In this document: piece by piece, positions 35,863 through 44,350 of the stretch | How the letters are laid out: every line of letters starts with the position of its first letter | Numbering within the stretch: the stretch's first letter is position 1 | Source of the DNA: Deltaproteobacteria bacterium | GTDB taxonomy: Bacteria > Myxococcota > JACPTQ01 | DNA length: 55,232 bases | NCBI GenBank assembly: GCA_016192705.1 | Contig: JACPTQ010000070.1 | Span: 1 to 55,232 of the forward strand | Direction: 5' to 3' | Made by a program: the position numbers and the translations under genes | The notes under the pieces: model-generated | Seen by the model: the letters and a program-made list of their open reading frames with translations, nothing else | What the model was told of the DNA's origin: nothing | Databases searched by the model: none

Positions 35863-36291
35863 GTGCCATCCGTAAAGGAGGCCATTGGAGATCCACGGGT
35901 CTTTGTTCCAGCCGTCGCTGCGCTCATCGTGCTCTCGCTCGTTTCCGTGAACTTCCTCGAAGCTCGGTTTGACCGGGCTGACCTTGATCGCGCCGGAATG
36001 CTGGTACGAAATCACCGCCCGGCCGGCGCCGAGGGACGCACGCTGGAAGAGGCGCTGATCGCAAAGTTTGGTAACACGGCGACGGGCGAGTTGATTTGGT
36101 CGGCTGAGTTGAAATCAAGTTGTGCGGGGATCGTTCGCGTGACGGCGCGCGTTCCGACGGCCGGTGGTCTCAGCGAGTACGCGTGGGACGTGCTCGTCAC
36201 GGAGTCTCGAATCCATCCGGGGAATGAACCGGGGCGCGCCCTCCTCATCGAGCTCGCGACGCGCCGCGCGAACGACGCCGAGCGGCGATAA
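35863..36291 (+). CDS. Hypothetical single-pass membrane protein
   Basis: 142 residues, GTG start right after the Usp stop, with a GGAGGAG site inside the Usp 3' end. One N-terminal helix (~12-32, FVPAVAALIVLSLVSVNFL), then a small soluble domain (EEALIAKFGNTATGELIWSAELKSSCAGIVRVTARVPTAGGLSEYAWDVLVTESRIHPGN) rich in beta strands, presumably on the outer side of the membrane. Not recognised. It is the last gene of the plus-strand run and converges on the minus-strand lipoprotein. Confidence 0.75.
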   Translation: MPSVKEAIGDPRVFVPAVAALIVLSLVSVNFLEARFDRADLDRAGMLVRNHRPAGAEGRTLEEALIAKFGNTATGELIWSAELKSSCAGIVRVTARVPTAGGLSEYAWDVLVTESRIHPGNEPGRALLIELATRRANDAERR

Positions 36292-36314
36292 CGCCCTCCC
36301 CGTGCACTTACAAG

Positions 36315-37625
36315 TTACGGCGCGGCTTCGAGCGTGCCGGTCGTCGGATTGAGGAGGACGATTTTCCCGAGGCCGTAGCCGGAAAAACTTGCGTTCGAAT
36401 TCTGGAGTGTCACCCAGATGCGATCGCCGACCACGGCCATCGCGTTCGCGCGGGGGAGATTCCCGCTACACCCGAACGAGACGAGGTCGATCGACTTCGT
36501 AACGGCGCCGCTCGTCGTGTTCATCGCGATAAGGCCGCCGTCGGGAACGTTGAGAAGCGACACCCAAATCTCGCTCGCGGAGCCTGCGACAACATCAACG
36601 GGATTGGAGCCCTGCCCGGTCGAAAAATCCTTGTTGTTGGTTGTTCCTGTTATTTTCGCCGTCTCAAAGTTGTTCGCGGGGTCGAGGAACTGCACGCTGT
36701 TTGTGCCGGTGCCGCCGCTCATTCCGTTTCGATTAAGAACGATGGCGTGGGTCGTGGTGCCGCTCGATACGACACGCACGACCGGGTCGAGCCCAATCGT
36801 GCTTGTCGCGAGCGATAATGTGCCGAGTGACGCGCCGAGCGTTACGCGTCCGAGCGAACCGATGGAATTGTCGGTCATCGCGATGAGGAGTGTTCCGCCG
36901 TCGGCGGGAAAGACGGCAACCGACTGTGGATTCTTCGATGTCGTGATGAACTCCGACGCGGTTTCCGTATCAGTGGTTGTGTTCACCGAGAGGACGCCGA
37001 TCTGGAATCCGCCGCTGAAGAAACTACATGTGGCGAAGAGTCGCCCTCCGTCGGCGTCGATCGCGAGCTCGCCCATTGTACAGCCGTTGCGCGCGGGACT
37101 CAGGGTTACGGCGGTGACATTCGCGCCCGACATGGGATCGAACCTGTAGATCGCGCTGCCGCTGAAAGACGAGTCGTTGGCTATCGCGTACCCCTTTGTC
37201 GCGGAGGCGACTGCGATCGACGAATACCATCCAACCGTGACGGTCGAGCCTGCGTCCCCACTGACCGACGCCGTCTCCGTGGGCGCGGTGCCGATCGATT
37301 GTTTTGTGGCGGCGCTGATCGCTTGGATACCGGAGTTGCACTCGCGCGACGAAAGACCGCCGCTCGATGCACCCGGTGCGCCGGCAAACGACACGAGAAC
37401 GCGCGTACCGTCAATCGTGGGCGCGATCGCCATGGGATTGATCCCGGGGAGCACGATTGGCTTTACGCTTGCGTCGGGGCCGGCGCACGCGGATGTTCCG
37501 CCATCGGTAACGCAACTGGTGGTAGCGCCAGGATTCGTCGGCGTTCCACTCGAACATGCGGCCATAGAGAGAAGTGCGGTCGTCATAACCAGACTTGTTA
37601 TTTCAGTTGTTCCCATTCGTTTCAT
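36315..37625 (-). CDS. Beta-propeller lipoprotein coupled to btuB (BtuG-like candidate)
   Basis: 436 residues from ATG 37625, preceded by a strong AGGAGAG site. Lipobox A-A-C at Cys24, a Thr/Asp linker, then seven or so beta-propeller-type repeats (~60-436) of YncE/SMP-30-like character: alternating strands such as MAIAPTIDGTRVLVSF, MGELAIDADGGRLFATCSF, PQSVAVFPADGGTLLIAMTD and ANAMAVVGDRIWVTLQN. The gene starts 11 bases after the btuB stop on the same strand, so both should follow the cobalamin riboswitch. This matches the BtuG arrangement of Bacteroidota: a surface propeller lipoprotein that captures B12 and hands it to BtuB. That assignment is inference from context and fold; direct homology was not tested. 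Confidence 0.85.
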   Translation of the reverse strand: MKRMGTTEITSLVMTTALLSMAACSSGTPTNPGATTSCVTDGGTSACAGPDASVKPIVLPGINPMAIAPTIDGTRVLVSFAGAPGASSGGLSSRECNSGIQAISAATKQSIGTAPTETASVSGDAGSTVTVGWYSSIAVASATKGYAIANDSSFSGSAIYRFDPMSGANVTAVTLSPARNGCTMGELAIDADGGRLFATCSFFSGGFQIGVLSVNTTTDTETASEFITTSKNPQSVAVFPADGGTLLIAMTDNSIGSLGRVTLGASLGTLSLATSTIGLDPVVRVVSSGTTTHAIVLNRNGMSGGTGTNSVQFLDPANNFETAKITGTTNNKDFSTGQGSNPVDVVAGSASEIWVSLLNVPDGGLIAMNTTSGAVTKSIDLVSFGCSGNLPRANAMAVVGDRIWVTLQNSNASFSGYGLGKIVLLNPTTGTLEAAP

Positions 37626-37636
37626 CGTCTCTCCTT

Positions 37637-39637
37637 TCAAAAGAGCGCTGTCAGCCGCATTGAAAACGCGAGTCCCGGGAGCGGGATTCCGTAAACATCT
37701 GCGGTTTGGTTGTTGGTCAAATTCTTTATGGCGAGCGAGAATCGGACGGCTTCTTTGTGGGCCACGAGCACACCGAGCGAGTGGATGTTCCGGGCATCGA
37801 GCTCGAAGAGGTTGAGGGTGTCGATGGGGTTTCCTGACAGATGCGTAAACTCGTGAAAGATGTGAAGGGGGCCGCGGCTGAGTGTCGTGCGGGCTCGAAG
37901 CGCGTGCGTTGGACGCGAAGGGATGAGAAGGCCGTAGGTCGCGCCCTGTGTTGCGTTGATCGCGCGCGTCCAGGTGTAGGCGGCTCTCACGGCGATAAAT
38001 CCAAGGCGTCCATTCGCCTCGATTTCAAATCCGCGGAGATCGGCTGCGCCAAAGTTAAATGGCTTCGCGGTCACCGATGAAGTCTGCACAAACTGAATCA
38101 GGTTTTCGGTGACGCCGCGAAAGGTGGCGGCCTCAACGAAAAAAAACCTGGGCACGCGCGTTAAGGTGGCGTCTCCCGAAGTAGGCCATGCAAACCGAAG
38201 CCCCACGTCACCCATGACCCCCGACTCGGGGAGGAGGGTCGCGTTGCCGATGAGGGCCCCTTGGTTACCGAAGAGCTCCGTGAGGTTGGGCGCCCGGTAA
38301 GTCCGCGCGATGTTCGTGCGAATTGTCAGAAAGGGAAACAGACGAAACGCGACACCGATTCGGCCGGAGAGATGCTCCTGCGACGAACTTGGCGATGCGG
38401 TGCCCTGAAGCGGCCCTTGGAGCGTCGCGGAGTCGCGAAGGATCTGCGTCTCGATCGCGGGCGAGATGATGAGGCGATTTGACACAAGCGAAATCTCATC
38501 GGCGAGAGCCAGGCGAACCGTGTGCCGCGTTGCATCGGCGCTCGTCGCGTGCGGGTCGTCGCGGAGGCTCGCGCTGTCGAGTGCATACTCTCCGACGAAT
38601 GCGAGCGTTTGATGCGCGCCCCACACGTAAAGAAGATCGACCGAAGCGCCGCCGCCAGGGAAAACGCCGAAAGCGTCCGACGCGCCGGCACTCATGAAAC
38701 CGTTGGGGTCGGTGAAGTGATCGCGGATGTATCTGAAAAATGGCGCGATGCGGAGATCGAGACGCTTTGCGAGGAAATTTGTTTTTCTGGCTTCAGCGGC
38801 GATGAGCGCTTGCAACGTCGTGAAGCGGGCAACGTTGCGGGATGCGCCACCTTCGGCTGAGTTCACGCCATCGGTCGGGATGCCGTTGTCGCGCGAGAAG
38901 ACGCGACTCCAGAAGGCAAGCGTCCATCCGCGTTTGAGCGTGAGCGTTGCGCGCGTGAGGTTCGTCGCGATGGTGACGTCGTTGTTGTGCCGGCGCGTGA
39001 GGTAGTCGTCGGCGAAGTTTCCCGTGGTGCCGTTGTCGCTTCGGAGTTGGAAATCGCCGTCTGAGCGTTCGAAGCCCGCTGAAACGTCGAGCCGAAGGAC
39101 GCCGACTGAAAGCGTCGCGAATCCGCTTGCGCCCACCGCGCCAAAGGAGCCGCCCCACGCGCTTGCTTCGCCGCGCGAATTTTGGGCCGGGCCTCGTGTG
39201 ACGATGTTGATCGCACCGCCGATGGCCGCACTGCCGAACCGCGGGGGCGCGCCGCCGCGGAATACTTCGATTCGTTCGACTTCGGACAACGCGAAATCGC
39301 CGACGTTGACGGCGCCACCAATCGCGCGGTTGAGCGGCACGCCATCGAGGAAGACCGCGACCTGCTCGGTTGTTGACCCGCGAATGGAGATCGTTGCGAG
39401 GCCACCTGTTCCTTGTGCGCGGAGTGAAACGCCAGCCGCCTCGCGGAGGACGTCGGCGACAGACGCCGCGTGGGTGCTCCAATCGGTGCGCCGAAGGACA
39501 GTCGTGAATGCTGTTTCGTCCGCTGGTTCGCGACGATCGATGGGGCGATCGGCTTCAACGCGGGCGGGCGGAAGATCCGCCGGGGCGTCGGCCGAATTGG
39601 CGGCAAGCGAATAAGAAAGCAGAAACGCGGCCAGCAA
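37637..39637 (-). CDS. btuB: TonB-dependent outer-membrane receptor, probable vitamin B12 receptor BtuB
   Basis: 666 residues. N-terminal signal (LLAAFLLSYSLAANSA-like; a TTG start with an AGAGGA site, as an in-frame stop lies 18 bases upstream and no ATG fits). Plug domain ~50-160: SVADVLREAAGVSLRAQGTGGLATISIRGSTTEQVAVFLDGVPLN...GGAINIVTR. The rest is a 22-strand barrel ending with a C-terminal Phe (MRLTALF). A cobalamin riboswitch in its leader identifies cobalamin or a related corrinoid as the likely substrate. The next gene downstream is the propeller lipoprotein. No tonB-exbBD or btuCDF is present in the window. Confidence 0.93.
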   Translation of the reverse strand: MLAAFLLSYSLAANSADAPADLPPARVEADRPIDRREPADETAFTTVLRRTDWSTHAASVADVLREAAGVSLRAQGTGGLATISIRGSTTEQVAVFLDGVPLNRAIGGAVNVGDFALSEVERIEVFRGGAPPRFGSAAIGGAINIVTRGPAQNSRGEASAWGGSFGAVGASGFATLSVGVLRLDVSAGFERSDGDFQLRSDNGTTGNFADDYLTRRHNNDVTIATNLTRATLTLKRGWTLAFWSRVFSRDNGIPTDGVNSAEGGASRNVARFTTLQALIAAEARKTNFLAKRLDLRIAPFFRYIRDHFTDPNGFMSAGASDAFGVFPGGGASVDLLYVWGAHQTLAFVGEYALDSASLRDDPHATSADATRHTVRLALADEISLVSNRLIISPAIETQILRDSATLQGPLQGTASPSSSQEHLSGRIGVAFRLFPFLTIRTNIARTYRAPNLTELFGNQGALIGNATLLPESGVMGDVGLRFAWPTSGDATLTRVPRFFFVEAATFRGVTENLIQFVQTSSVTAKPFNFGAADLRGFEIEANGRLGFIAVRAAYTWTRAINATQGATYGLLIPSRPTHALRARTTLSRGPLHIFHEFTHLSGNPIDTLNLFELDARNIHSLGVLVAHKEAVRFSLAIKNLTNNQTADVYGIPLPGLAFSMRLTALF

Positions 39638-39642
39638 CGGGC

Positions 39643-39666
39643 GTCCTCTCTTTCACGCGAAGAGGG
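39643..39666 (-). promoter_or_regulatory. btuB ribosome-binding site and possible sequestering hairpin
   Basis: In transcript sense CCCTCTT (39666-39660) can pair with AAGAGAGG (39652-39645), the latter holding the Shine-Dalgarno bases before the TTG start of btuB. The paired arm would hide the ribosome site and could be the switch helix that the riboswitch controls. The hairpin is read from the sequence; its regulatory role is inference. Confidence 0.5.
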
Positions 39667-39702
39667 TTTCGCAATGGCGCCGTGAATTTCGCGACGCCTC
39701 AT

Positions 39703-39905
39703 TGCTCAACGGCAGGTTTCCTGACTTCGGGCGGGGTGGCCGCGATTCAACGAAGCGCGAATCGTCGGGCCTCCCAATCCGTTTCACCTTCCCCGGCGAA
39801 CCGAGTGGTTGTGGCGCTGCCACGGAAACGGACACCCTGACACAGTGGCGGGACCGTGCGAGATTCTCACTCGCTTCCCATGCACCGGTGAGCGGCCGAG
39901 GACTT
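39703..39905 (-). ncRNA. Cobalamin riboswitch upstream of btuB
   Basis: In the direction of transcription the element contains GGTGCATGGGAAGCG (39887-39873), TGAGAATCTCGCACGG, CCCGCCACTGTG (39853-39842) and, about 110 bases on, AGTCAGGAAACCTGCC (39726-39711). These are the B12-box and core elements of the cobalamin riboswitch in their usual order. It lies between the dctM stop (39947) and btuB, so its promoter is either inside the dctM 3' end or the TRAP operon reads through. Ends are approximate; they were set by motif spacing. Confidence 0.95.
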
Positions 39906-39946
39906 AGTCGGAAACTCGCATGCCGTCAAGGTCGTGGGCGGATGGT

Positions 39947-41860
39947 TTATTTTGCTGGAACAAGCCAGGTCGCGAGGCCCGGAACGTAAGTCACGATGAG
40001 GAGCGCCGCGAGCAAGAGCAAAATGTACGGCAGCGTCGCGCGAAAGATCTCCGGCACCGACTTCTTAAAGAACGATGAAGAGATAAAGAGATTGATGCCG
40101 AACGGCGGCGTCGCGAAGCCGATCTCAAGGTTCACGACGAAAATGATTCCGAGGTGAACGAGATTAATGTTGTAGGCAAACGCCAAGGGAACGATGAGCG
40201 GCGCGACGACAACCAACGCCGAGAAAACATCCATGAGGCAACCAACGATGAGGAGCAAAACGTTCACGGCGAGTAAAAACAGCTCGGGTGATTGGACAAG
40301 ATTTTTGATGAACGCAACGCAGAGGTCGGGAATCTTTTGGTCGGTCATGAACCACGTGAACCCAAAGGCCGCGAGGAGGATGACAAGGATCGACCCGACC
40401 AGTTCCATCGCTTCGACCAAGATCGAGGGCACGTCGCGAAGTTTGATTTCGCGGTGAATAAAGACCTCGACGACAAACGCGTAGACGACGGCGATGGCGG
40501 AAAGGTCGACCGCCGTCACAAAGCCACCGTAGAGACCGACGAGCAGAATCACAGGGAGCAAAAGGGACAGAGCCGCTGACTTGAACGCGGCCCAGAGCTC
40601 GGCGCCCGAGAAACGATCGCGTGTGACGTTGAACTTGTAGCTTGTTCGCGCCGCGTAGATTGCGATGAGCACGACGCATAGGATTCCTGGAAGTACGCCC
40701 GCGATAAAGAGCTCGTTAACACCGACCCTGTACGGAATTTTTGTTCCCGCCATCGCTTGATTCGCGACGATGCTATAAATGATGAGCGGGAGGGACGGTG
40801 GCACGAGAATGCCGATGGCGCCCCCAGTCGTCATGAGGCCAAGGCTGAATCGTTGCGGGTAGTTCGCCGCGACGAGCGCCGGGAAAATGATACCGCCGAT
40901 CGCGATGATCGTGACCGCGGATGAGCCTGTCAGCGCCGCGAAGAGGACGCACGCGGTGAGCGAGGCGACCGCGAGCCCGCCCGGCAAGAAACCAACAAGC
41001 GCGCGCGCAAAACGAACAAGGCGACCACTGATTCCGCCGCGCGTCATGATGGCGCCGGCAATCGTGAAGAGCGGAATCGTGATGACGTCGAGGTGCTTTG
41101 TTACCTTCCAGAATTTCTCTGGGATGGCGGTTGCCTGAGACTTGACGATGCCGACGGCACCCTGTTCGAGGTCGGTGCCCGACGAAAAGATCATTGAGAT
41201 GAAATCGCCGAAGCCGACGCCTGCTTCGATCGCGACATCGGCCGCGAACAGCGCGGCAACGAGCGTCATCGCCATGAACGCGATGAAGAGAGGCGCGCCG
41301 GCCCCCATGAGAATCAAGAACGTTAGGACGACCGCCCACGGACCGAAACCCGCGCTCTTTGACGATTTGGATTCCGTCGCGGCGGCCGATGGCTGTGCTG
41401 CCTGCGGTGTCGCGGTTGTGCCCGTGCCACCATCGACTCCGGCGGTCGCGGCGGTCACTCCGCCGTCTGCACCCGGCTTTGACGCGCCGTCGTCGGTTTC
41501 GACGTCGTCTCTTTCCGTTCCGCCGTCCGCCTCATCTTCGGGTGGCGACTCGGGCTCATCGCGCTCGGGCATCTCCTCTTCGTCCGAATCGCTGGCGCGC
41601 GGAGCGGCACGTTTTGCGGGAACGGGCGCGGGGATTTGACGCAAAGGCGCGGAGGCGCCAAGGGAAGAGGTCTCATTCCTTGCGTCTTTGCTCCTTTGCG
41701 CCTTGGCGTTGAAATCTTCTGCGGTAGCGGGAGCGGAGGCGGGAGCGGGAGCGGGAGCTGCGTTTGTGAAAAGAACGAGTGCGATCGCTAAGAGCCCCGC
41801 CACGATCAGGCGATCACGCTTTTTCAGAGGAAGCTCCTTCGGGCGGCAAGCCCTCAACAT
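39947..41860 (-). CDS. dctM: TRAP transporter large permease DctM with long disordered N-terminal extension
   Basis: Major membrane subunit of a TRAP-type secondary transporter for organic acids, driven by an ion gradient. 637 residues; start uncertain, ATG 41860 overlaps dctQ and alternative non-ATG starts exist near 41820. The DctM domain (~180-637) has the usual many helices with blocks TGSSAVTIIAIGGIIFPAL, GGAIGILVPPSLPLIIYSI and GFATPPFGINLF. Ahead of it are a first helix (~17-33), Ala-Pro repeats, the 96-bp mobile-looking element read in frame (~46-77) and a strongly acidic Glu/Asp-rich stretch to ~175. DctM is normally about 430 residues, so this extension is unusual. Substrate is unknown. 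Confidence 0.92.
   Translation of the reverse strand: MLRACRPKELPLKKRDRLIVAGLLAIALVLFTNAAPAPAPASAPATAEDFNAKAQRSKDARNETSSLGASAPLRQIPAPVPAKRAAPRASDSDEEEMPERDEPESPPEDEADGGTERDDVETDDGASKPGADGGVTAATAGVDGGTGTTATPQAAQPSAAATESKSSKSAGFGPWAVVLTFLILMGAGAPLFIAFMAMTLVAALFAADVAIEAGVGFGDFISMIFSSGTDLEQGAVGIVKSQATAIPEKFWKVTKHLDVITIPLFTIAGAIMTRGGISGRLVRFARALVGFLPGGLAVASLTACVLFAALTGSSAVTIIAIGGIIFPALVAANYPQRFSLGLMTTGGAIGILVPPSLPLIIYSIVANQAMAGTKIPYRVGVNELFIAGVLPGILCVVLIAIYAARTSYKFNVTRDRFSGAELWAAFKSAALSLLLPVILLVGLYGGFVTAVDLSAIAVVYAFVVEVFIHREIKLRDVPSILVEAMELVGSILVILLAAFGFTWFMTDQKIPDLCVAFIKNLVQSPELFLLAVNVLLLIVGCLMDVFSALVVVAPLIVPLAFAYNINLVHLGIIFVVNLEIGFATPPFGINLFISSSFFKKSVPEIFRATLPYILLLLAALLIVTYVPGLATWLVPAK
41629..41724. 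repeat. 96-bp partly palindromic dispersed element, copy 1 (in dctM)
   Basis: Matches 45631-45726 at 90 of 96 positions without gaps, in the same orientation and the same reading frame. Its ends, ACGCAAAGGCGC and CTTTGCGCCTTGGCGT, form an imperfect hairpin. Hexamer tracts flank it. Translated in the dctM frame it gives a NAKAQRSKDARNETSSLG segment. It resembles short palindromic elements that insert in coding regions, but no transposase is linked. Confidence 0.85.
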
Positions 41861-42380
41861 GCGGCATGAAGTGTCTCGCGTCACCCTCAAGCAGCGCCTG
41901 GAAATCCTCCAACCACGCGAGGAAAAAACGCCACGCGAGCATTGCGAATCCGACAACCAAAATGACTTCGAAGACCCAAACCTCAACCTTCCCGTCACCA
42001 AACGGGACCGTCACGTCCGAGCGAATCGCCCGCGCCCTTTCTCCCGCAACGTAAAGGAGCGCGACGCGCGCGAGGAACAGCGTCAAGAGCGTCGCCGCAA
42101 GACCCGAAACAAGCGACAGTGCACCGCGAATCCTCCACGGCATTCGCCCGCCCATCAAGTCGACGACGATGTGCTTTCGGTTCTTAGCCGCGAGGCTCGC
42201 CGCGATGAGCCCGGTCCAAATCATAAGGATTTTCGCCCACTCGTACGCATCCGCCGACGACGCGAACCGCCCGATGAGCACCGCAGCGGTCAGCCCAAGC
42301 GCCCCGACGACAAGAAGTCCCTTCTCGACAACGGCGATCCATCCATCGAGCGTTCGGAGCGCCTTGATGATCGCCTTCAC
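41814..42380 (-). CDS. dctQ: TRAP transporter small permease DctQ
   Basis: 188 residues with four membrane helices (LLVVGALGLTAAVLIGRF, WAKILMIWTGLIAASLAA, ALSLVSGLAATLLTLFL, WVFEVILVVGFAMLAWRFFLAWL) and the family motif AKNRKHIVVDLMGGRMP. GTG start overlapping the dctP stop (GTGA). The C-terminal tail is polar. Partners are DctM and DctP of the same operon. Confidence 0.93.
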   Translation of the reverse strand: MKAIIKALRTLDGWIAVVEKGLLVVGALGLTAAVLIGRFASSADAYEWAKILMIWTGLIAASLAAKNRKHIVVDLMGGRMPWRIRGALSLVSGLAATLLTLFLARVALLYVAGERARAIRSDVTVPFGDGKVEVWVFEVILVVGFAMLAWRFFLAWLEDFQALLEGDARHFMPHVEGLPPEGASSEKA

Positions 42381-43384
42381 AGCTTCCCAGCTCGGCAGTC
42401 TTTCACGCCCTGTCGAACCTTGTTGTACAGCGCCTCCGGGATCACACCCGACGAAACCAACTTCGGCCCGACGCCCTTGAGCGCCGTCCGAAACGCCTTT
42501 CGCTCATCCGACGTCAGCCTCACGATCTGAATCCCATTTTCCGTAAACTCTTTAAACAACTTCTTATCGATCCCGCGAACATCGCGCCGCGCGCGCTTCT
42601 GCAAATCTTCTTTCCCTTTGAGAACAATCTCCTTCAAATCTTCCGGCAGTTTGTCCCAGAACTTTTGGTCGAACACAACAGCCGCTGGCTGATACACGTG
42701 ATCGCTGTCGGTCCAATATTTCACCTGCGTCGTCCACTGCGCCGCCGATCCAAAAATCGGCGTCGTCGCGAAACCCTTCACGAGCCCCGTTTGCAGCGAC
42801 GTGAGCACCTGCGTCGTGTCGAGAGGTTTCGGCGACGCGCCGAGCGCCTCAATAACCGCCTTCGCGACATCGCTCTCATACGCATACATCGGCTCATCCT
42901 TGAAGTCGTCTGGCGACCTCAAAAACTTTTCTTTGTGCGCGAAATCGATCCAGCCGTTTTCCGCCCAAACGTAAAGGTAAAGCCCCTTCGCCGTAAGCAA
43001 CTTCGACAAATCGTCCCACACGACCTTGTCCATCACGCAGTCGGCATCTTTGGTTCGCGGAAACATAAACGGAATCTCAAGCACCTGCAGCTCAGGCACC
43101 ACGCTCGAGATTCCACCCGTCGAAAACCCACCGCCCTGGAGGCGCCCATTCCGTATCTCGGACAGCATCTCCTTTTCGTCGCCGCGCTGACCATTCAAGT
43201 AAAGGCGGACCTTGATCCGCCCGCCCGACTGCTTCTCAACGCGCCGCTTAAAGTTTTTCAAGATTCGTGACCATGGCGTGTTGTCGGGCGCGAGCGTTCC
43301 GAACTTCATGATGTAGGTTTCAGCGGACGCCGGTGTGGCAAGCCCAATCAGCGAAACGACGAAGATGGCAGCGACTTTTTTCAT
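42377..43384 (-). CDS. dctP: TRAP transporter substrate-binding protein DctP
   Basis: 335 residues, ATG with GAGGGGAAAG-type ribosome site. Signal peptide (VAAIFVVSLIGLATPASA), then the periplasmic DctP/TeaA fold: MKFGTLAPDNTPWSRILKNFKRRVEKQSGGRIKVRLYLNGQRGDEKEMLSEI, PFMFPRTKD, KFLRSPDDFKDEPMYAY, GFATTPIFGSAAQW and the Q-K-F-W-D-K-L-P helix are typical. The binding-site Arg normally in the RMP motif is not obvious in KFLRSPDDF...MYAYES, so the ligand may be unlike C4-dicarboxylates. Order in operon is TatT, DctP, DctQ, DctM. Confidence 0.93.
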   Translation of the reverse strand: MKKVAAIFVVSLIGLATPASAETYIMKFGTLAPDNTPWSRILKNFKRRVEKQSGGRIKVRLYLNGQRGDEKEMLSEIRNGRLQGGGFSTGGISSVVPELQVLEIPFMFPRTKDADCVMDKVVWDDLSKLLTAKGLYLYVWAENGWIDFAHKEKFLRSPDDFKDEPMYAYESDVAKAVIEALGASPKPLDTTQVLTSLQTGLVKGFATTPIFGSAAQWTTQVKYWTDSDHVYQPAAVVFDQKFWDKLPEDLKEIVLKGKEDLQKRARRDVRGIDKKLFKEFTENGIQIVRLTSDERKAFRTALKGVGPKLVSSGVIPEALYNKVRQGVKDCRAGKL

Positions 43385-43393
43385 CTCTTTCCC

Positions 43394-43442
43394 CTCAACT
43401 CTTTGTTCCTAACTGCGAACTGTTGACTGTCAACTGTCGACT
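43394..43442 (-). repeat. Seven-base tandem repeat between tatT and dctP
   Basis: Plus strand reads CTCAACT CTTTGTT CCTAACT GCGAACT GTTGACT GTCAACT GTCGACT: seven units of 7 bases, most ending ACT. Heptad tandem repeats are known in some bacterial intergenic regions. It lies directly before the dctP ribosome site and also contains the small palindrome GTTGAC-T-GTCAAC. Confidence 0.7.
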
Positions 43443-43444
43443 CC

Positions 43445-44350
43445 TCAAAAATACTTCTCGACGTTTTTCAGCATCTCGGCCGCGCGCTTTTTTGCGACCA
43501 TGTTTTCGAGGCGGTACGGGACACTCGCATCGTCGGCCGCCTTAACGATAAACTCAAGCTGCTCCTTAAAGAGCGCCTGGTCATCGGCGTACGTCGCGTA
43601 ATATTCCGCGTACAAGAGGCGATTCTCGAGGAAGTTTGGCGCAATTTGGATCGCCTTCAAGAAATGTTGGCGCGCGCGCTTCGGATTCTGGCCAGCGAAT
43701 TTTGGAATCTTGAGGAAATAGGCACCGAGGAACCGGTGAACGCCGCCGAAGTTCGCACCCGGATTGAGTTTCCGCGCGCGGTCGACAATCGCTTTAACCT
43801 TGGGGATGTCGATGGCAACCTTTGTGACGCCCATGAGCTCGCCCCAGCGGCCCCAATTTGACGCCGTCCAAAGGAGCGCCTCGACGTGATCCGCGTCGAC
43901 GAGCTCAACAGCCGCCTGGTATTTCGCGCCGGATTCCATCGCGCGCGCGAAGCGGGCGTTGGTCGCGAGCGCTCGGAGGCCGTATTCGCGCCCTTTGAAG
44001 AAAAAGCCTTTCTTGATTTCATTGACGCGGTCTTTTTCCTTTTCGTCGTCACCCTTTGACGCATCGCCATTTGTGAACGCGTAGGCGAGTGAGTAATACG
44101 CCTTGGCGAGCTGCGTGAGCGCTTTTTGGTTGACCGGGTCGAGTTTGACGGCTTCTTCAAAGAGTTGAATTGCGCGTCTGAGCTCCGCTTCGATGTGGCG
44201 ACTCGCGTTGGCCTTATCGGCATCCGCGAGCAGCGTCGCAACGCGCGCCTCTTCGTCGGCCGTCATTTTTCGCGCTGCGGTGCCGCTTCCGGCGCACGCG
44301 ACGAACAACAAGGCAAAAGCCAATGCCCACTTCATTTCCATCATCATCAT
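43445..44350 (-). CDS. TRAP transporter TatT-family protein
   Basis: 301-residue lipoprotein-like protein (signal peptide ending VACAG, Cys ~19). The mature part is a TPR-like helical domain: RRAIQLFEEAVKLDPVNQKALTQLAKAYYSLAYAFTNGD, GRWGELMGVTKVAIDIPKVKAIVDRARKLNPGANFGGVHRFLGAYF and LLYAEYYATYADDQALFKEQLEFI match the TatT (T component of TRAP transporters) family, trimers thought to cooperate with DctP-type proteins. Four tandem ATGs start it, with AGGGGAG just upstream. The stop of the preceding FlhB-domain gene overlaps its start (ATGA). Confidence 0.92.
   Translation of the reverse strand: MMMMEMKWALAFALLFVACAGSGTAARKMTADEEARVATLLADADKANASRHIEAELRRAIQLFEEAVKLDPVNQKALTQLAKAYYSLAYAFTNGDASKGDDEKEKDRVNEIKKGFFFKGREYGLRALATNARFARAMESGAKYQAAVELVDADHVEALLWTASNWGRWGELMGVTKVAIDIPKVKAIVDRARKLNPGANFGGVHRFLGAYFLKIPKFAGQNPKRARQHFLKAIQIAPNFLENRLLYAEYYATYADDQALFKEQLEFIVKAADDASVPYRLENMVAKKRAAEMLKNVEKYF

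Noticed and set aside
43394-43442. CRISPR array or phage attachment site
   Set aside because: Units are 7 bases without spacers, and there are no cas or integrase genes nearby.
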